Origin: Gonium pectorale
Lineage: Eukaryota > Chlorophyta > Chlorophyceae > Chlamydomonadales > Volvocaceae
Direction: 5' to 3'
Length of the DNA: 64,000 bases
Assembly: GCA_001584585.1 (NCBI GenBank)
Contig: LSYV01000022.1
Location: 767,798 to 831,797, forward strand
Both the position numbers and the translations under genes were made by a program. Under the pieces are notes generated by a model, which had not been told where the DNA came from, searched no databases, and saw nothing but the letters and a program-made list of their open reading frames with translations. Positions 12,300 to 23,648 of the stretch are shown here, piece after piece (the stretch's first letter is position 1; every line of letters starts with the position of its first letter).

Positions 12300-15200
12300 T
12301 CAGCGCGTTGAGCTGCTCGTGGGCTTCGAGTGCAGGTCTTCAAAATAGATGAGCTGGTCGAGAAGGTGAACGTACTGCATGCGACCTGGTCCCAGTCGCT
12401 GCAGCAGCTCCGTCCGGAAGGCGGCATCGTCGGTGAGGCCCTGGGCCATGCGCTTGCGAATGTACCCGTAGATTAGCTCGTACAGCGGCTGCCCCAGGTT
12501 GTAGGCACACACCTGCACGGGGTTGCGGTTGGAAGACGGAACTCAAGTCTACAATCAGCGCGAGAGGAAAGGATACGCAACTTCCGACAACACTGCAATG
12601 CAAGTTCGAGAAGCCACCAACAAGCACGTCCATTGCTCTGGACAGCCATACGCAATAAGCAATGAACTCATGGGGCTCTCAGCTCGGACCATGCGGCAAG
12701 CCATGGATTGGAATCGTCCAACTGCTGCTCACCTCGCGGAGTGCCATAATGCGGTCCGCCAGGCCGCCTCGATCCAAAGCTTGCTGTAGCTGCTGGGGTT
12801 CTAGGCCGTCGGGCCCGCCAACTGGAAGGGCTCCGCCATTTGCTCCGCCGCCGTTGGCGAGTTCGGCTTCAAACTCCTGTAATGCACCGCCCTCCTGTAG
12901 TGGCAAAGGTAATGCACACAGGGGGGTGAGTCGCAAGATATGATGTTGCCGTCGGGGCACAAGACTCCATACCTAACCAGTTGCCGAGAGGTTGTTTATG
13001 CTTACGGTAAGCACGATGTCACAAACAGTCCCCTGATTCTTACTGCGCTGCCAGACCGCGAGAGCGGCACGGCTACTGGCCTCTTCCTGCTACCGCAGCC
13101 ACTCTGTACTATTCAGCCCAAAGACCTTAAACGCATAAGCCGCGGCACGGCCAGGGAGTCACCGCCGACACGTGTAAAAATACACCTTTGTGAGCAGTAC
13201 AATCATCGCTCGCCGGGCCGGGCGGCAACGCCGTATAAAATTCGTGCGAGCCCCTGGGGCACATAGCGCTGTGAGGCCGGTGGCACTTACCCCGTATGAG
13301 CCGCTGAACGCCTCGTCATCCTCGTCGCTGTCGCTGATGGCCAGGCCGCTGGTGTTGCCCCGCTGCGGCGGCCCGGCTGAGCTGGGGTACCCGCCGTACA
13401 GGCTGCCCCCGCCCCCACCGCTGGCTCCGTCCACGCCGCTGGCCTCCCGCATAAGCGCCGCATCCAGGCCGCCCCGCCCCAGGCTGTTCCCGGGCGCTAG
13501 GTGGGGCGACGAGTACCGCTGGTGGTAGTCGGGCGTGCCTTGTGAGCTGTCGGTCACACGCCTGTGCACGCATCCGGGAAAGGGCGACAAGGAGTACGCG
13601 ATGCCGTACATACGGAAATGATTCAATGGAACGGCGCTGCTGGTGCACAACCTATTGATCCAAGCCCCTAAATCTTACGTGTACAATTCTCCGCAGACCT
13701 CAGTAAAGATCGGTCTGCCGGGTGCCTACGGTACACCCGCTTACCGAGCGGTGGTTGCTATCTGGTTGAAGGGCGACGGCGTGTAGAGCTGCTGCAGCCG
13801 GGCCTGCGCCTGCTTCCGCTCCTCAAAGTACGCCTTGCGCGCATGCAGCAGCTCCGCCTCCCGCCGGCGTGCCTCCTCCTCCTTGCGCGCCTTCATCCGC
13901 ATCTGCACGCGGCGGCCAGGCGCGATGCCCAGGCAGACATCCAGGATCGAGCCGTTAACAAAGGCTGCCACCTGAGCTCGTGATACTTTCGGGCCACCAG
14001 CGCACATGCACCCGCGCGTCATTGGTACAACCGTAAAGGCAGCTGCTGGTTATGAGCCCGCGTTTCGGCTATGCTACCGCTTCGCAGATCCCTGCTTCAT
14101 CGCCCCAGCCTTCGCACAGTGCTACCTGCCGTACCTTTGGATCCATGAGGGATACCGTGCCCACCCCACCCGGCGGCGAGGCCCCTGTCCCGCCCGCGCT
14201 GCTCCCCGGCAGGATCTCAGGAGACTGTGGCCGCGAGCTGCGCAGCTGGCGCAGCTCCCGATGACGCTCCAGTGCGGCGTCCACGTCACCCGCCAGATGC
14301 GGCAGGAAGGGCGAGGCCGAGTACCCACCGCTGCTGCCGGGCGGTTGCCCAGCAGCCGTAAGCGGAGGAGACGGCAGCTGCAGTTCCCGCTGGCTCATGC
14401 GTGCCTGCAGCGGCAGCGAGAAGGTTTCATTGCGTCACAATGAACTGGCGCCCTTAGGTCAAAAGATGCCGAGCAAGGCACTACGATTCGCACCATCAAA
14501 TGATAGGGATAGGTGTTTGTTCCGTGCGCATAAACGCCAGCGACGAAGTCAAGGCTACACTGAATCAAGTCGTGGACATTTGCCTGCCCTTGCCTGACCT
14601 CCTTAAGCCGCTGAAGAGCCTCGTCCTTGTCGCGCCAGGACTTGCCGCTGAGCCCAGCGGGCGCGCCGATGGGAGCTGAACGGGGCCCGCCCAAATTCTG
14701 CTCTGACGGCTGCCCTGTGAGCGGCCGGGTGTGCCCGTTGTGGTGGGCGGAATGGCGCGGGTTCCCGCTGGATGCGCCCCCTTGAGCCTGCACGCGAAAA
14801 CCATAGGATGGTAGGCCCTCTTAGACACCTTCTTAGGCTGCTCCTGTCCAGTCAAATGTTCCGGGGCCTTCGAAACACAGCTGGTCAGGGGCATTCAATA
14901 AGGCAAGCTCTGAATGATAATCACTTTCCCCCATTATCGCAAACGTTGCGCAAGTACGAGTTTCTAAACATTGTCACCCTGAAAGCCGGTAGCATTGGCT
15001 AACTGGAAGCAAGGCCGACGGCCTGTCAGAGAGAGGTGCAGCGGTAATCAACGGACTGCGCCTCACTTGCTTCTGTAGCGCCTCCCGCTCGATTTGTATC
15101 CGTCGGAGGCGCTCCTTGGCTGCCTCCAGCTCCCGGTCCAGCTGGCTGGGTGAGAGCCCGTTGGCCTGTGCTCCGTTGGGTTCCGAGGGCACGCTATAGC

Positions 15201-17243
15201 TGTGGCGGTGAAAAGCCGGAGAGCCGCTGCGAGCACAACCAGGGGGCATGTTTCAAACCGCGCGCATCCATACTGCGTATTGCCGTGTAGCCACAGGATT
15301 CGGCCACATAGGGCTGCAGCACGGGCGCACGTTTGGGTATACCCTGCCCGAATTCCAGGGGGCAGGGCACCGTTACAGCCTTCAGGAAGAAAAGCAAAAG
15401 GCGGCGAGCCCGATTAGGCCCGCACTCCTTGAGAACCCGGGGACATCACAGCGGACCACCTGCACTTACCCGGACGGCATCTGACCATGCTCTGTTCGCC
15501 TGCCGCTACTGGCACCGCGCCCACTCGCCCCTCGCTGCTGCTCCAGCATCGCGACCGTGTCTCGGGCCCGAGCCACGCACTCCTACAGAGGGTACACAGA
15601 GGACAACTAGCGATAAGATGGGCCTTGGGATAGGGTGGTAGACCAATACCTCGAGCGCTGCCTTGACACCTATCCCGGCTGTCTTGATCGCACCAGGCGT
15701 GCCGCAAGCGTTAGGGCATGTCCACGTCTGCTGTGCGTGCCCTTGCCCCATTCAACCCGGCTCGGCCATCTCCGCCCACCTTGAGGAACGGCATTTTGAG
15801 CATCTGATCGGGCGACGGCCGCATCTTGGGGTTCTTGCACAGGAGCTGCCGCACCAGGTCCTTCAGCTCCTGGCTGTAGCCCTGTGCAACACAGGGGCGC
15901 GATGGCGCAGGTAAACACACCGACAGCTGCATCATCGCCACGGCTTTGACAAACGATAATGGTACCCGATGAGTGGCAGGCGTGGCTGGTGCTTAATGTT
16001 GAGGGAGGGGGTGCGAACAGCACTGGTGCGCGAGACGGCCACTGCCAGAAGCGCAGAGTCAGGCGACACGGGCCTCCTCCTAAGTGCCCCTCGGCTCTTA
16101 GCCACAGGACCGTGCGGTATTGACAATCGTAACCATCAATTCCCATCCATGCGCTGACCTGCGGGATCGGCAGGTGCTCGCCACGGAGGATCTTCATCAC
16201 CAAGCTCGACATGTCCGTCGCGTCAAATGCGTGCTTGAGGCTCATCATCTCGTACAGCACGCACCCCAGTGACCACATGTCCGACTTGAAGTCGTACGGC
16301 ATGGACGACATGACCTCTGTTGGGTGCCAAGGCAGCCGGTGGTGAACTGGCGTCTACGATGACTTGGGTCCGTTGCACCAGACCCCTCATATGCACGGGA
16401 GCAGACGGCAACTGATCCACGGCCGCCAGCACATTACTTATGGCTGTGCCTCTGCAACTGTCGCATAGGCCTCTCTGCCCGTCGACCAAACATGTAGCAG
16501 GGAGGTTACAACGACGAAATCCAAGGCATCAAACTCTTCAACCCATCACTCTACAGGACCCTCGCCCCGACCCGTCCGGGGCCCTTCGAGCTCTGCCGAG
16601 AGTCCCCGAACCCTCCACGGCACCTGGGGACATATAATACGGCGTGCCGATGATTGTAGACGCCAGGTCCATCGTGCCGTTCAGGGGCCTGCTGATGCCA
16701 AAGTCACCCAGACGGATGCTGCCGCCGGACGTCAGGAATATGTTTTGCGTCTTCAAGTCGCGGTGCAGGATGTTCTTTGAGTGCACGTGCTGGATTGCCA
16801 GGAGCACTTGCGCGAAGAAGTCTAGCAACTGGGGCTCCGATAGTGGCGACTTGCGCGAGCGCAGCAGCTGGAATAAATCCCCCGCATCACAGTACTCAGT
16901 GACGATACACAAGTGCCCCTTGTACATGAAATGGTCCACGTAGCTGCGGGGGAGAGCCGGAAGGGAGACCGACGAAACGTCGCGACGGGAGGTGAACTTC
17001 GAAGAACGAACAGTTAATCTAATTGCGGCAAGTTCACCCAATCGGCCAGGAGCCGCACCTCAGCACGAGCGGGTGACAGAGCGAGCGAAGCACCTTGACC
17101 TCGCTGTCCGCCGAGACGTCCCCGCCCTCCACCTTGACCTTCTTGAGCACATACTGCTGGTTTGGGTTTGCTCGCAGCGTGACCAAGTACGCGCTGCCAT
17201 AGGTTCCGGTCCCCAGCTTCTTAACAACCAGATAGTTTTGCAT
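12300..17243 (-). CDS. NIMA-related (NEK) Ser/Thr protein kinase
   Basis: NEK kinases phosphorylate targets in mitotic entry, centriole/basal-body function and cilium length; the substrate here is unknown. Thirteen exons: 17243-17059, 16943-16624, 16316-16159, 15881-15780, 15682-15650 (small, start uncertain), 15582-15470, 15226-15067, 14787-14599, 14404-14135, 13971-13745, 13561-13291, 12894-12733, 12512-12300. All junction phases agree and give about 800 residues. The kinase domain (about 1-255) has the glycine loop LGTGTYGSAYLV, the lysine in YVLKKVK, HRDLKTQN, LGDFGISRPL with a Thr/Ser activation loop, and GTPYYMSPE. Then come coiled-coil segments (LEECVARARDTVAMLEQQ; ARKEEEARRREAELLHARKA), a Gly/Ser linker, and a conserved-looking C-terminal block (LGQPLYELIYGYIRKRMAQ). 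The last resembles the end of other algal/protist NEKs from memory. All catalytic residues are present, so it should be active. The exact paralogue (for example which Chlamydomonas CNK) cannot be assigned. Confidence 0.92.
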
Positions 17244-19145
17244 CTACGTGATACAGAGAAGAAATCCCGCTCCGCTCGGGCCGAAAAATGGGTTGTATGC
17301 GGATACTCTCAGGCCTTGCGACATGACGATAGCATCCTCGTCACCCCTTGTTGCATTATTGATCGTAGCAGCAAACTTGAAGCCGTCCATAGTGGCTACA
17401 CTACTCCACAGCGACTCCCCACCCCTGTCCCGCCGCACGGCGCCGTACGGCGTGTGCGTTTGGTGGGTTTGGTTCAGGCTCTGGTTTGGTCGTGGCGCTA
17501 TTGGGCTCGCAAGGAAATTGTTCTCCGGCGATTTGCCCCTCGCAGCTGCACCACAGTCCGCTCTCGGGCTGCTCTCGGCCAACCACAGGGGAGTGACCGT
17601 TGTAGTTGGCCTCCCCTGACCAACTACATCGGTGGCAAGCTTAAAGCGCTGCTTTCAGGGAGTTAGACTGCTGGTCCTTCATCGGCCGTCGGTCAGTCAA
17701 TAAGTGTGTACCCGGCCCACCCGGAACACCTGGCCATGGTATGCAGAATGACACCCAGGCGCCAGGGACGCGGGTATTGTCGCTGTAGGAGCAATTGTGC
17801 CGGCGGGGAGCCTGTAAACTGTATCTGTTTCTGCGACACGCTAGCAGATATGTGAACAACGACACGCTAGTAAGCTGTCCCGTCCAGGATCGGCTGGGGT
17901 GTGTGCGTCTGCTCGTTTGCCTCGCTTGCCAGCCTTGTCTTGTACCGCCTGCCCGTCCTACATTGTCCTACTGGGAATTCGGATGTGTATGATCGTCTAG
18001 GTGCGGGAAGCGTGTGGGGTAGGGTGACTGGGTAAAAGGCATGGCAGGCGAACAAGGTTAGCACAGGGGCCCTGCTGGTGGCACAGCAATGAAGAAAGAT
18101 GGCACGATGGGGGAAGCCCCAAAGCAGGGTATGCCCTGACTTGCTTTATGCAGTGCAGGGGTCTCACTCATACATGTGAGCGTCCTGCCGTGTCCTCCGC
18201 ATAGGGGTGACGAGTATTCATCCTCAGGCGTTCTCCGTGAAGCCCCAAGAATAGGCGCGCGCTCCCATGCAACTCGCATCGCATGATTTCGACTAGATGA
18301 GCAATGTTGCCCCCCTGTGGAGGCGTACCTCTTTCACCAACGCACATCGGGATGCTTCCTCGCAAGCGGAGGACTGACCTGTGGGGCCCGCTGAATTCGT
18401 CAGCGTCCGTTGGCTCTTCACCAACGGGTTCGGGTCATGTAATCCAGGCGCGCCACACGCGGACACTTGCCGCGTGGTGACAAGACACACGAGTAGCGGT
18501 ACAGCGCCAATGAGTGATGGTAACACATTACAGAGTAAACCGCATCCCACTAGGCCGCCTCCTGAAGCACGCGAGCTGCTCCTTGAAGTCCTCTTTCCGT
18601 AAAACCAAAACATCTTTCTGTCTTCTGGCATGCGTGCTGCCGATGTGCTGCATTAATGGCACAGCTTGCTTTGATCATTCACCCACCCCCACATCGCGGC
18701 CCCACGCGGGTCCTGCGTCACGGGATTGACTCGGAAAACACTCGACAGGAACCCAACCAAAGAAGCGAGTAGGTAGCGTCCCCTACTTTGGCCTGCCGCC
18801 AAACGCTCGTAAGCCACAGGGCAGCGTCTCACCAAGGAACCTTCTACCGAAAAACTACATAACTAGAAATAAGCCGTGAGGCGAGTCTGTGCAGACTCCG
18901 GACATCTGTGCGCGCGCCCTTTCAACGGCAGGCCCACGGGCTACAGTACTTCGAAGATACCAGACCACTCGAAATGCAGCCCTGCCGCACCTTACCGCAT
19001 TGCGTCGCACTGGCACATCTGTCGTACACCGGCGTGCAGGCGCAGGCCGGGCATTTACGCACTCCTAGGCGCTCAGCAACGCACGATGCATGGCGTGAGA
19101 AGCGCACTGCCACACTTGCTGTAGCAGCATTCCTGCGTACGCCGC
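17244..19145. other. Region between NEK start and COX5b stop
   Basis: It should contain the NEK promoter and 5' UTR on the left and the COX5b 3' UTR on the right. No other coding exon is convincing. TTACA at 18528-18532 (TGTAA on the minus strand), about 610 bases past the COX5b stop, is a candidate poly(A) signal. Confidence 0.4.
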
Positions 19146-20067
19146 TTACGCCAGCTTGGCCTTCTCAGCCCCCGCCTCGAGCTCCTCCACCACGTCGCCC
19201 ACCTTCTTCACATACTCAACCTGCTTAAGCACGTAGAACTCACCGTTCTCAATGAACTGGCGGGGCGGCTCGCCCTCCTTCAGGATACCCCAGACAACCA
19301 GGGTGTCGTCCTCCGGGTCGGTCACCCCAATGATGCGCTCCGGCTCTAGCGAGGGCACCACGATGGGGTCATCCTCCGTCCCGAACTTGTCCTCGTACAT
19401 CCTGCAAGCCAATGAACACGTGTGGGGTCTGCTGCACTGCAAGGCCCACTGTAAGGAACTTTTCGAGCGGTGCACCACCGTGGGCTTGGGACTGCTGGCG
19501 CTGCGGCTGTGCCACAGCCCTGGAGGAAGTGCACGCTCTCTCGCGCTTATTAAATGCTACATGAAGCTCTGTTACTGCATAGGGCAACATGCCAACACAG
19601 TCCGTAGAATGCGTCACATGTGTTTGTTGACTCCCCAACCCCCACACACCCCGCCCGGACGCCCGGACCCGGACGCCACAAGGTCCGCAACGCACCAGGC
19701 TTCGTGCCAGAGCTCCTTGTCACCCAGAGGACGGTACTTCCGGGGCGGCTCCGGCGTCCTGAAGTGGCCAAGGGAGTCGCATAAGGGCACAGCGACGCTC
19801 GGCACCGATGACGTTTGATACCCCAAAGTGGCGATCCATGCAGCATCGCATCATTCAGAACAACGGAGGTAGCAGCCAACTCACACAGCGCTGGACTTCG
19901 CCTCGGCCGGCTGGCCCTGGCACGCTGACAAGCTGGTGTGAAGGCTGCGCGCCTGAGCCGTGATATCCTGGCCCACAGTGCCCACCGCTGCAAACTGTGG
20001 AGGTAATGGGAACGGACGTGGTCGCCGTCAGCGAAGCCAGCCTCTTTCGAGAGAGCATCAAGGCCAT
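19146..20067 (-). CDS. COX5B: Cytochrome c oxidase subunit 5b (mitochondrial complex IV)
   Basis: Nuclear-encoded peripheral subunit of complex IV on the matrix side. Exons 20067-19986, 19932-19887, 19797-19696 and 19401-19146 give 161 residues. The N-terminus (MALMLSRKRLASLTATTSV) is Arg/Ser/Thr-rich with no acidic residue, a typical mitochondrial presequence. The C-terminal part aligns with animal COX5b: FGTEDDPIVVPSLEPERIIG versus GTKEDPNLVPSITNKRIVG, then DDTLVVWGILKEGEP versus NSTVIWFWLHKGEA, then EFYVLK versus HYKLV. Oddity: the four zinc-ligand cysteines of the animal protein (CxC after RIVG, and CPSC) have no counterpart here. Exon 2 is the least certain, since only one acceptor/donor pair keeps phase. 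An alternative is a nuclear pseudogene, but the frame is intact and splice sites are good. Confidence 0.85.
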
Positions 20068-21359
20068 CTGTACCGAAGGCAGTCGCGCCCCCCGTAGATG
20101 CAAATGCGGAAATCCTGTGATAATCGCACAAGCGTCCTGGCGTACTTTGCTATCAAGCGCTGGCTCAGCGAGGACCTGTCACGCGCCGAGTCTCGGAGTG
20201 CCGAAATGGCCGCACCTCGGCGGGCAAGCCCAGCGCGCCAGACGCCCACCGCTTGCTGCAGCTGCGAGCCGCCCTCGCGAGCAGGCCGGACAGGGCGCCC
20301 AGCCGGTTCATCCCTGCCGCTGCGCTTGCTACTTTGTCGGAACTATATCTGATTGAAGCCCGTGGACCGAGTGCGGTCAGTTATAAGCAGCAAATTTCAT
20401 CGGCAGTAACCAGCTGGGGGCAGATGCAGCTCAGAGCAGCTGCAGCGGGAATGGGAGTGGGCTCCCACAGCTCGTCCACGCTCCAGGGGGACGGCAAGCC
20501 CCGCTCCCGCGCTCAGAAGACATTCCGCTGCAGAGCAATCAGCTGAATTTAAGCGAATGTACTACTTGAAGGCTAGAGGCTAGGACCGCCCCGCCTGAAC
20601 ACATCCGTCATGGTGTACCGGAGGGAAACGGGGGCTTGGCTTCACTGCTTCGCTACGAGGCGGGATTGCAGGGAGCTGCTGGAGGGGTCCTGCGCACATC
20701 GCAGCTTGCGCACGTCCACCTGTGGGCCCATGGGGCGGGAGCGCGCGGGAGCAGCGGCCTGAGGCGGGAGCGGCGGGTTTCGGGGAGCTGACTGGCTCCC
20801 GGTTTTCTCTAGACCCTGGAGGGTCCCCGTTGCACACAAGTCCATTGTATTGGCAGGGATCGGATGCGAAAGGGGTGGGCGGGTGCTCCGGGCAGCGCGG
20901 AGTAGTGCCTTTTAGGGCATCTTTTGTTGGTGGGGACGAGGCACGGCCGGTGGTTGTGCCGGAGTACAGGATCAGTGTGAGCAACCCGTTGTGCGTGCGT
21001 TCCCGACGTTCTGGGGAATGCAGCAGCGACACGTGCACTTCGCTTGCGCTGTTTGTTGGCGTCCTGCCATACATGAACATGAGTACAGACGGACGAGCAC
21101 CGATGCGTGCGGCCACTCCCGGCTGCTGCAAGCATATCGAAGCACGGCGCGAGGAAATGTAGGCGAAATCGCAAGCGCAGCTATTGTCTGCCTGGAGTTC
21201 ATGCCTGAGGTACTCTTGGTGCTCCACCAATTGCGCTGCCCTAGCGCCTTTACTGAAGCCTTGCACTTCACATGGCACGCGTTGGCGCGTACTACCCAAG
21301 GCAGCCAGGTCTACCTCCTGTTGAAGCGGCAGCACACGGCACGTGCGCATGGACAAGCC
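20068..21359. other. Intergenic region upstream of COX5b
   Basis: It should include the COX5b promoter near 20070-20300. A minus-strand open frame at 20580-21377 has no recognisable domain, no splice partner and ordinary intergenic composition, so I do not call it a gene. Confidence 0.4.
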
Positions 21360-21364
21360 CCACA

Positions 21365-21560
21365 CCAAACAGGTCACATGTCAATCGCCCGTCAAAGCCG
21401 CGGGGCGCCATGAACAGCACGCGCATAGTGGGATTGGGCGAGGGGGATTGGTCGCCATCGCATGCCGTAGCTACCCCTCTTCGGCGCCTGGCGCTGAAGA
21501 ATGGCGTGCTAGCTGGTGCCCCAAGTAACCTACAAAGCAGGCTGCCACTACAGCAGTCAG
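21365..21560 (-). mobile_element. LINE-type retrotransposon 3' fragment (copy b)
   Basis: It shares the minus-oriented 3' end of the family. On the plus strand it begins at GCCCGTCAAAGCCGCGGGGC, then a CATAGTGGGATTGGG block, and GCGCCTGGCGCTGAAG near 21484. It is more diverged than the other copies and contains no intact ORF. The minus-strand tail reads GACGGGCGATTGACATGTGA. Confidence 0.6.
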
Positions 21561-22323
21561 AAGAGCGTGAGCATCTGGTGCAACCATTCGTCGCCGCGCT
21601 GTGGGTATGGATGCATGATCCCATTTACGAAGCTGGCAGACGACCATAGGTAGGGTAGCACGCGCATAATTGAATACGCCCCTCCGCACATGCCCCCCGC
21701 ACACGGTGCGCCCCTCTGCACACGCCCCTCTGCACATGCACGCTTACTTTTCGCACCCTTGGATTGTACGCGAGCAGGTCCGTATGGATGAAGGCAGACG
21801 TTTTGCTCGGCGGGCCGTAACCCTACTATCCGAAATTCTGTACCACAGCAGTCAACAGTTCGCAAGTCTCCCAACAAAAAACAGGACCAATCCCATTCGT
21901 CAGAGCACCCCTTTGCGCGACAGTGATTTACCTTCTTGCTGTGTTAATTCATCCGCGAAACCCGCTCCGGGGCGATCTTTCGGGAGTTCAGATCAGGATG
22001 CTCGCTGCCGCGGCTCCACGCGCCCAAGGAGTCTATGCCTTCGTCCGGGCTGTGAGCGGCGGCCCAGCTGGGGGGCGCTTGATCGGTGCGCCTCCGCGTT
22101 CTTAAGCATGTCGCGTCACACAGGTTCCAGACGTTGCGTCTTTGACTCCAGCTTGCTTGCCACTGGAAAGCAATGCAGCCGACCATGAATGGCCAATGCC
22201 GGAAACGGAAAGGGCCATGCCTCTGGTGTAGCGACCCGCGGGTCGGTCCGCTTCCCGGCGATTCCCGGAAGCAGTTGATCCCAGCTCCGGCTAGGGCTCA
22301 TTTGCCTCATTCGGCCGGGACGA
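21561..22323. other. Intergenic region with short imperfect repeats
   Basis: Positions 21670-21745 hold imperfect repeats of CCCCTCTGCACA/CATGCCCC type. No exon is recognised. Confidence 0.4.
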
Positions 22324-22435
22324 ACGTCACATGTCTTGCTCTGTACCCGCCCAGCCTATTGGAAACGTCGCGCCTTCGGGCGTGTATGACCGTAGAGGCG
22401 GGCTCCCTCTTTCTCTGCATATCTCTCTTTTTTCC
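22324..22435 (+). repeat. Dispersed repeat, copy 2, just upstream of a start codon
   Basis: This is the second copy of the element at 915-1028. It ends about 15 bases before the ATG at 22451, so it occupies the presumed 5' UTR or core promoter of the downstream gene. Confidence 0.8.
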
Positions 22436-22450
22436 TCCTAGCGCATCACC

Positions 22451-23648
22451 ATGAATTACAGAGGCCTCGAAGCTCATTTCGATGCCGCTTGTCATCCACG
22501 TAAGCTTGCAATTCCTGCCTGCGTGCTTCTCCCCCGCAGATGGCGTCGTGGACCGCGTCCTTGACAGGTTCACCCGGGGCGAATTCGATCCCAAGGTGGG
22601 CCCTATAGACAGCAGCGCGGGCGGGCACGGCGAAGCGGGTGGCGGTGGTGGCGCGGCCTCCAGCCCCCGCAGCGGCAGCGGCGCCGTCACGTACGACTAC
22701 GATGCTGTGCCGCGGTCGATCGACGTCGACGCCTTCCGGAGGGCTCTGTCGGCGGCGCTGACGGAGTCCGCGGGGGCAGGGGGCGGCGGTGCGGGCGGCA
22801 CGGCGGGCGGCCACTTGGCGCAGAAGCTGATGCGCGCATCCCCGAGCGAGCGCCAGGCCATTGTTGAGGAGACGACCAAGAAAGGTGCGCGAGCGGGTGC
22901 TTGCGAAGATCTGTTGATGGCGGTCGGGGGCGGGGTTGCTGCAGGGAGCGGGCGGGGCTGGCCGGTCAGGCAGCTGGCGGGCAGGAGCTGGGCAGCTCTC
23001 GTCGTCCATTCTGCTTCCCCCTTGTCCTTCCTCGTGGCCGTCGTCACGCTACGCCCATTTAATTTACGCCCCGTTCCATCCCCAGCGCCCAGGGGTAATA
23101 TGCGTGCAGCGCGACGTTTGCATTGGGATAGCGAGAAGCAGGAGAACAGGATTTTCCGGGAGCACCCCATGAGGGGACGGGTGCACACTAACGCCCTTAC
23201 CGCTTAGCGGCCATAGTTTACACCAGGTGCAAGGTTCTCTGCCTCCCCGCACCCTTGCGTAAACCTCCCAAGGAAGGGGGCGCCGAAATGTGGGGATTGA
23301 TGGGGCCCGGCCTGGCCGTCGGGTGGGTCTCCGGTACCGTGGCGAGCTTTTCAGTCCTTGTGCGAGCCGCGGTCGGGGCTCCGGGGAGATCTGCGGGCTT
23401 GAGCCAACCCATCAACAAGCTGCGGCGTCCCCTGGAACTATCCGCAAACTTGAAGCTCATACTGCTCAAGCTCTCGCAGCTGTCTGTTTCTGCCTATGAC
23501 TGTTCACCCATCCCATCCATCCCGTCCGCGCTCCCGCACTGCCACGTTGGCAGTGTCGGAGGAGGAGGTGTCGCGGCTGCTGGCGGAGGAGCCCATCGGG
23601 GTGGTGCGCAGCCGGCTGGCCAGCATGCTGGAGCGCAGCGGCTACTGA
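22451..23648 (+). CDS. Small protein of unknown function
   Basis: Exons 22451-22499, 22540-22884 and 23554-23648 give 162 residues. I do not recognise a family. The N-terminus MNYRGLEAHFDAACHP runs into GVVDRVLDRFTRGEFDPK. A Gly/Ala/Ser linker follows, then a helical segment (VDAFRRALSAALTE), HLAQKLMRASPSERQAIVEE, and a final helix (SEEEVSRLLAEEPIGVVRSR) ending SGY. It has no signal peptide or membrane segment and looks mostly helical and acidic. Intron 1 would be only 40 bases, but it has a GTAAG donor and a strong pyrimidine tract before CAG. The alternative is an unspliced start at ATG 22482 in the same downstream frame (MPLVIHVSLQFLPACFSPAD). The last two exons are better supported than the first. 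Its expression may depend on the repeat at 22324-22435. Confidence 0.6.

Noticed and set aside
20580..21377. Minus-strand frame of 265 codons between COX5b and the small gene
   Set aside because: No domain, no good splice context and no similarity to repeats here. Left as intergenic.
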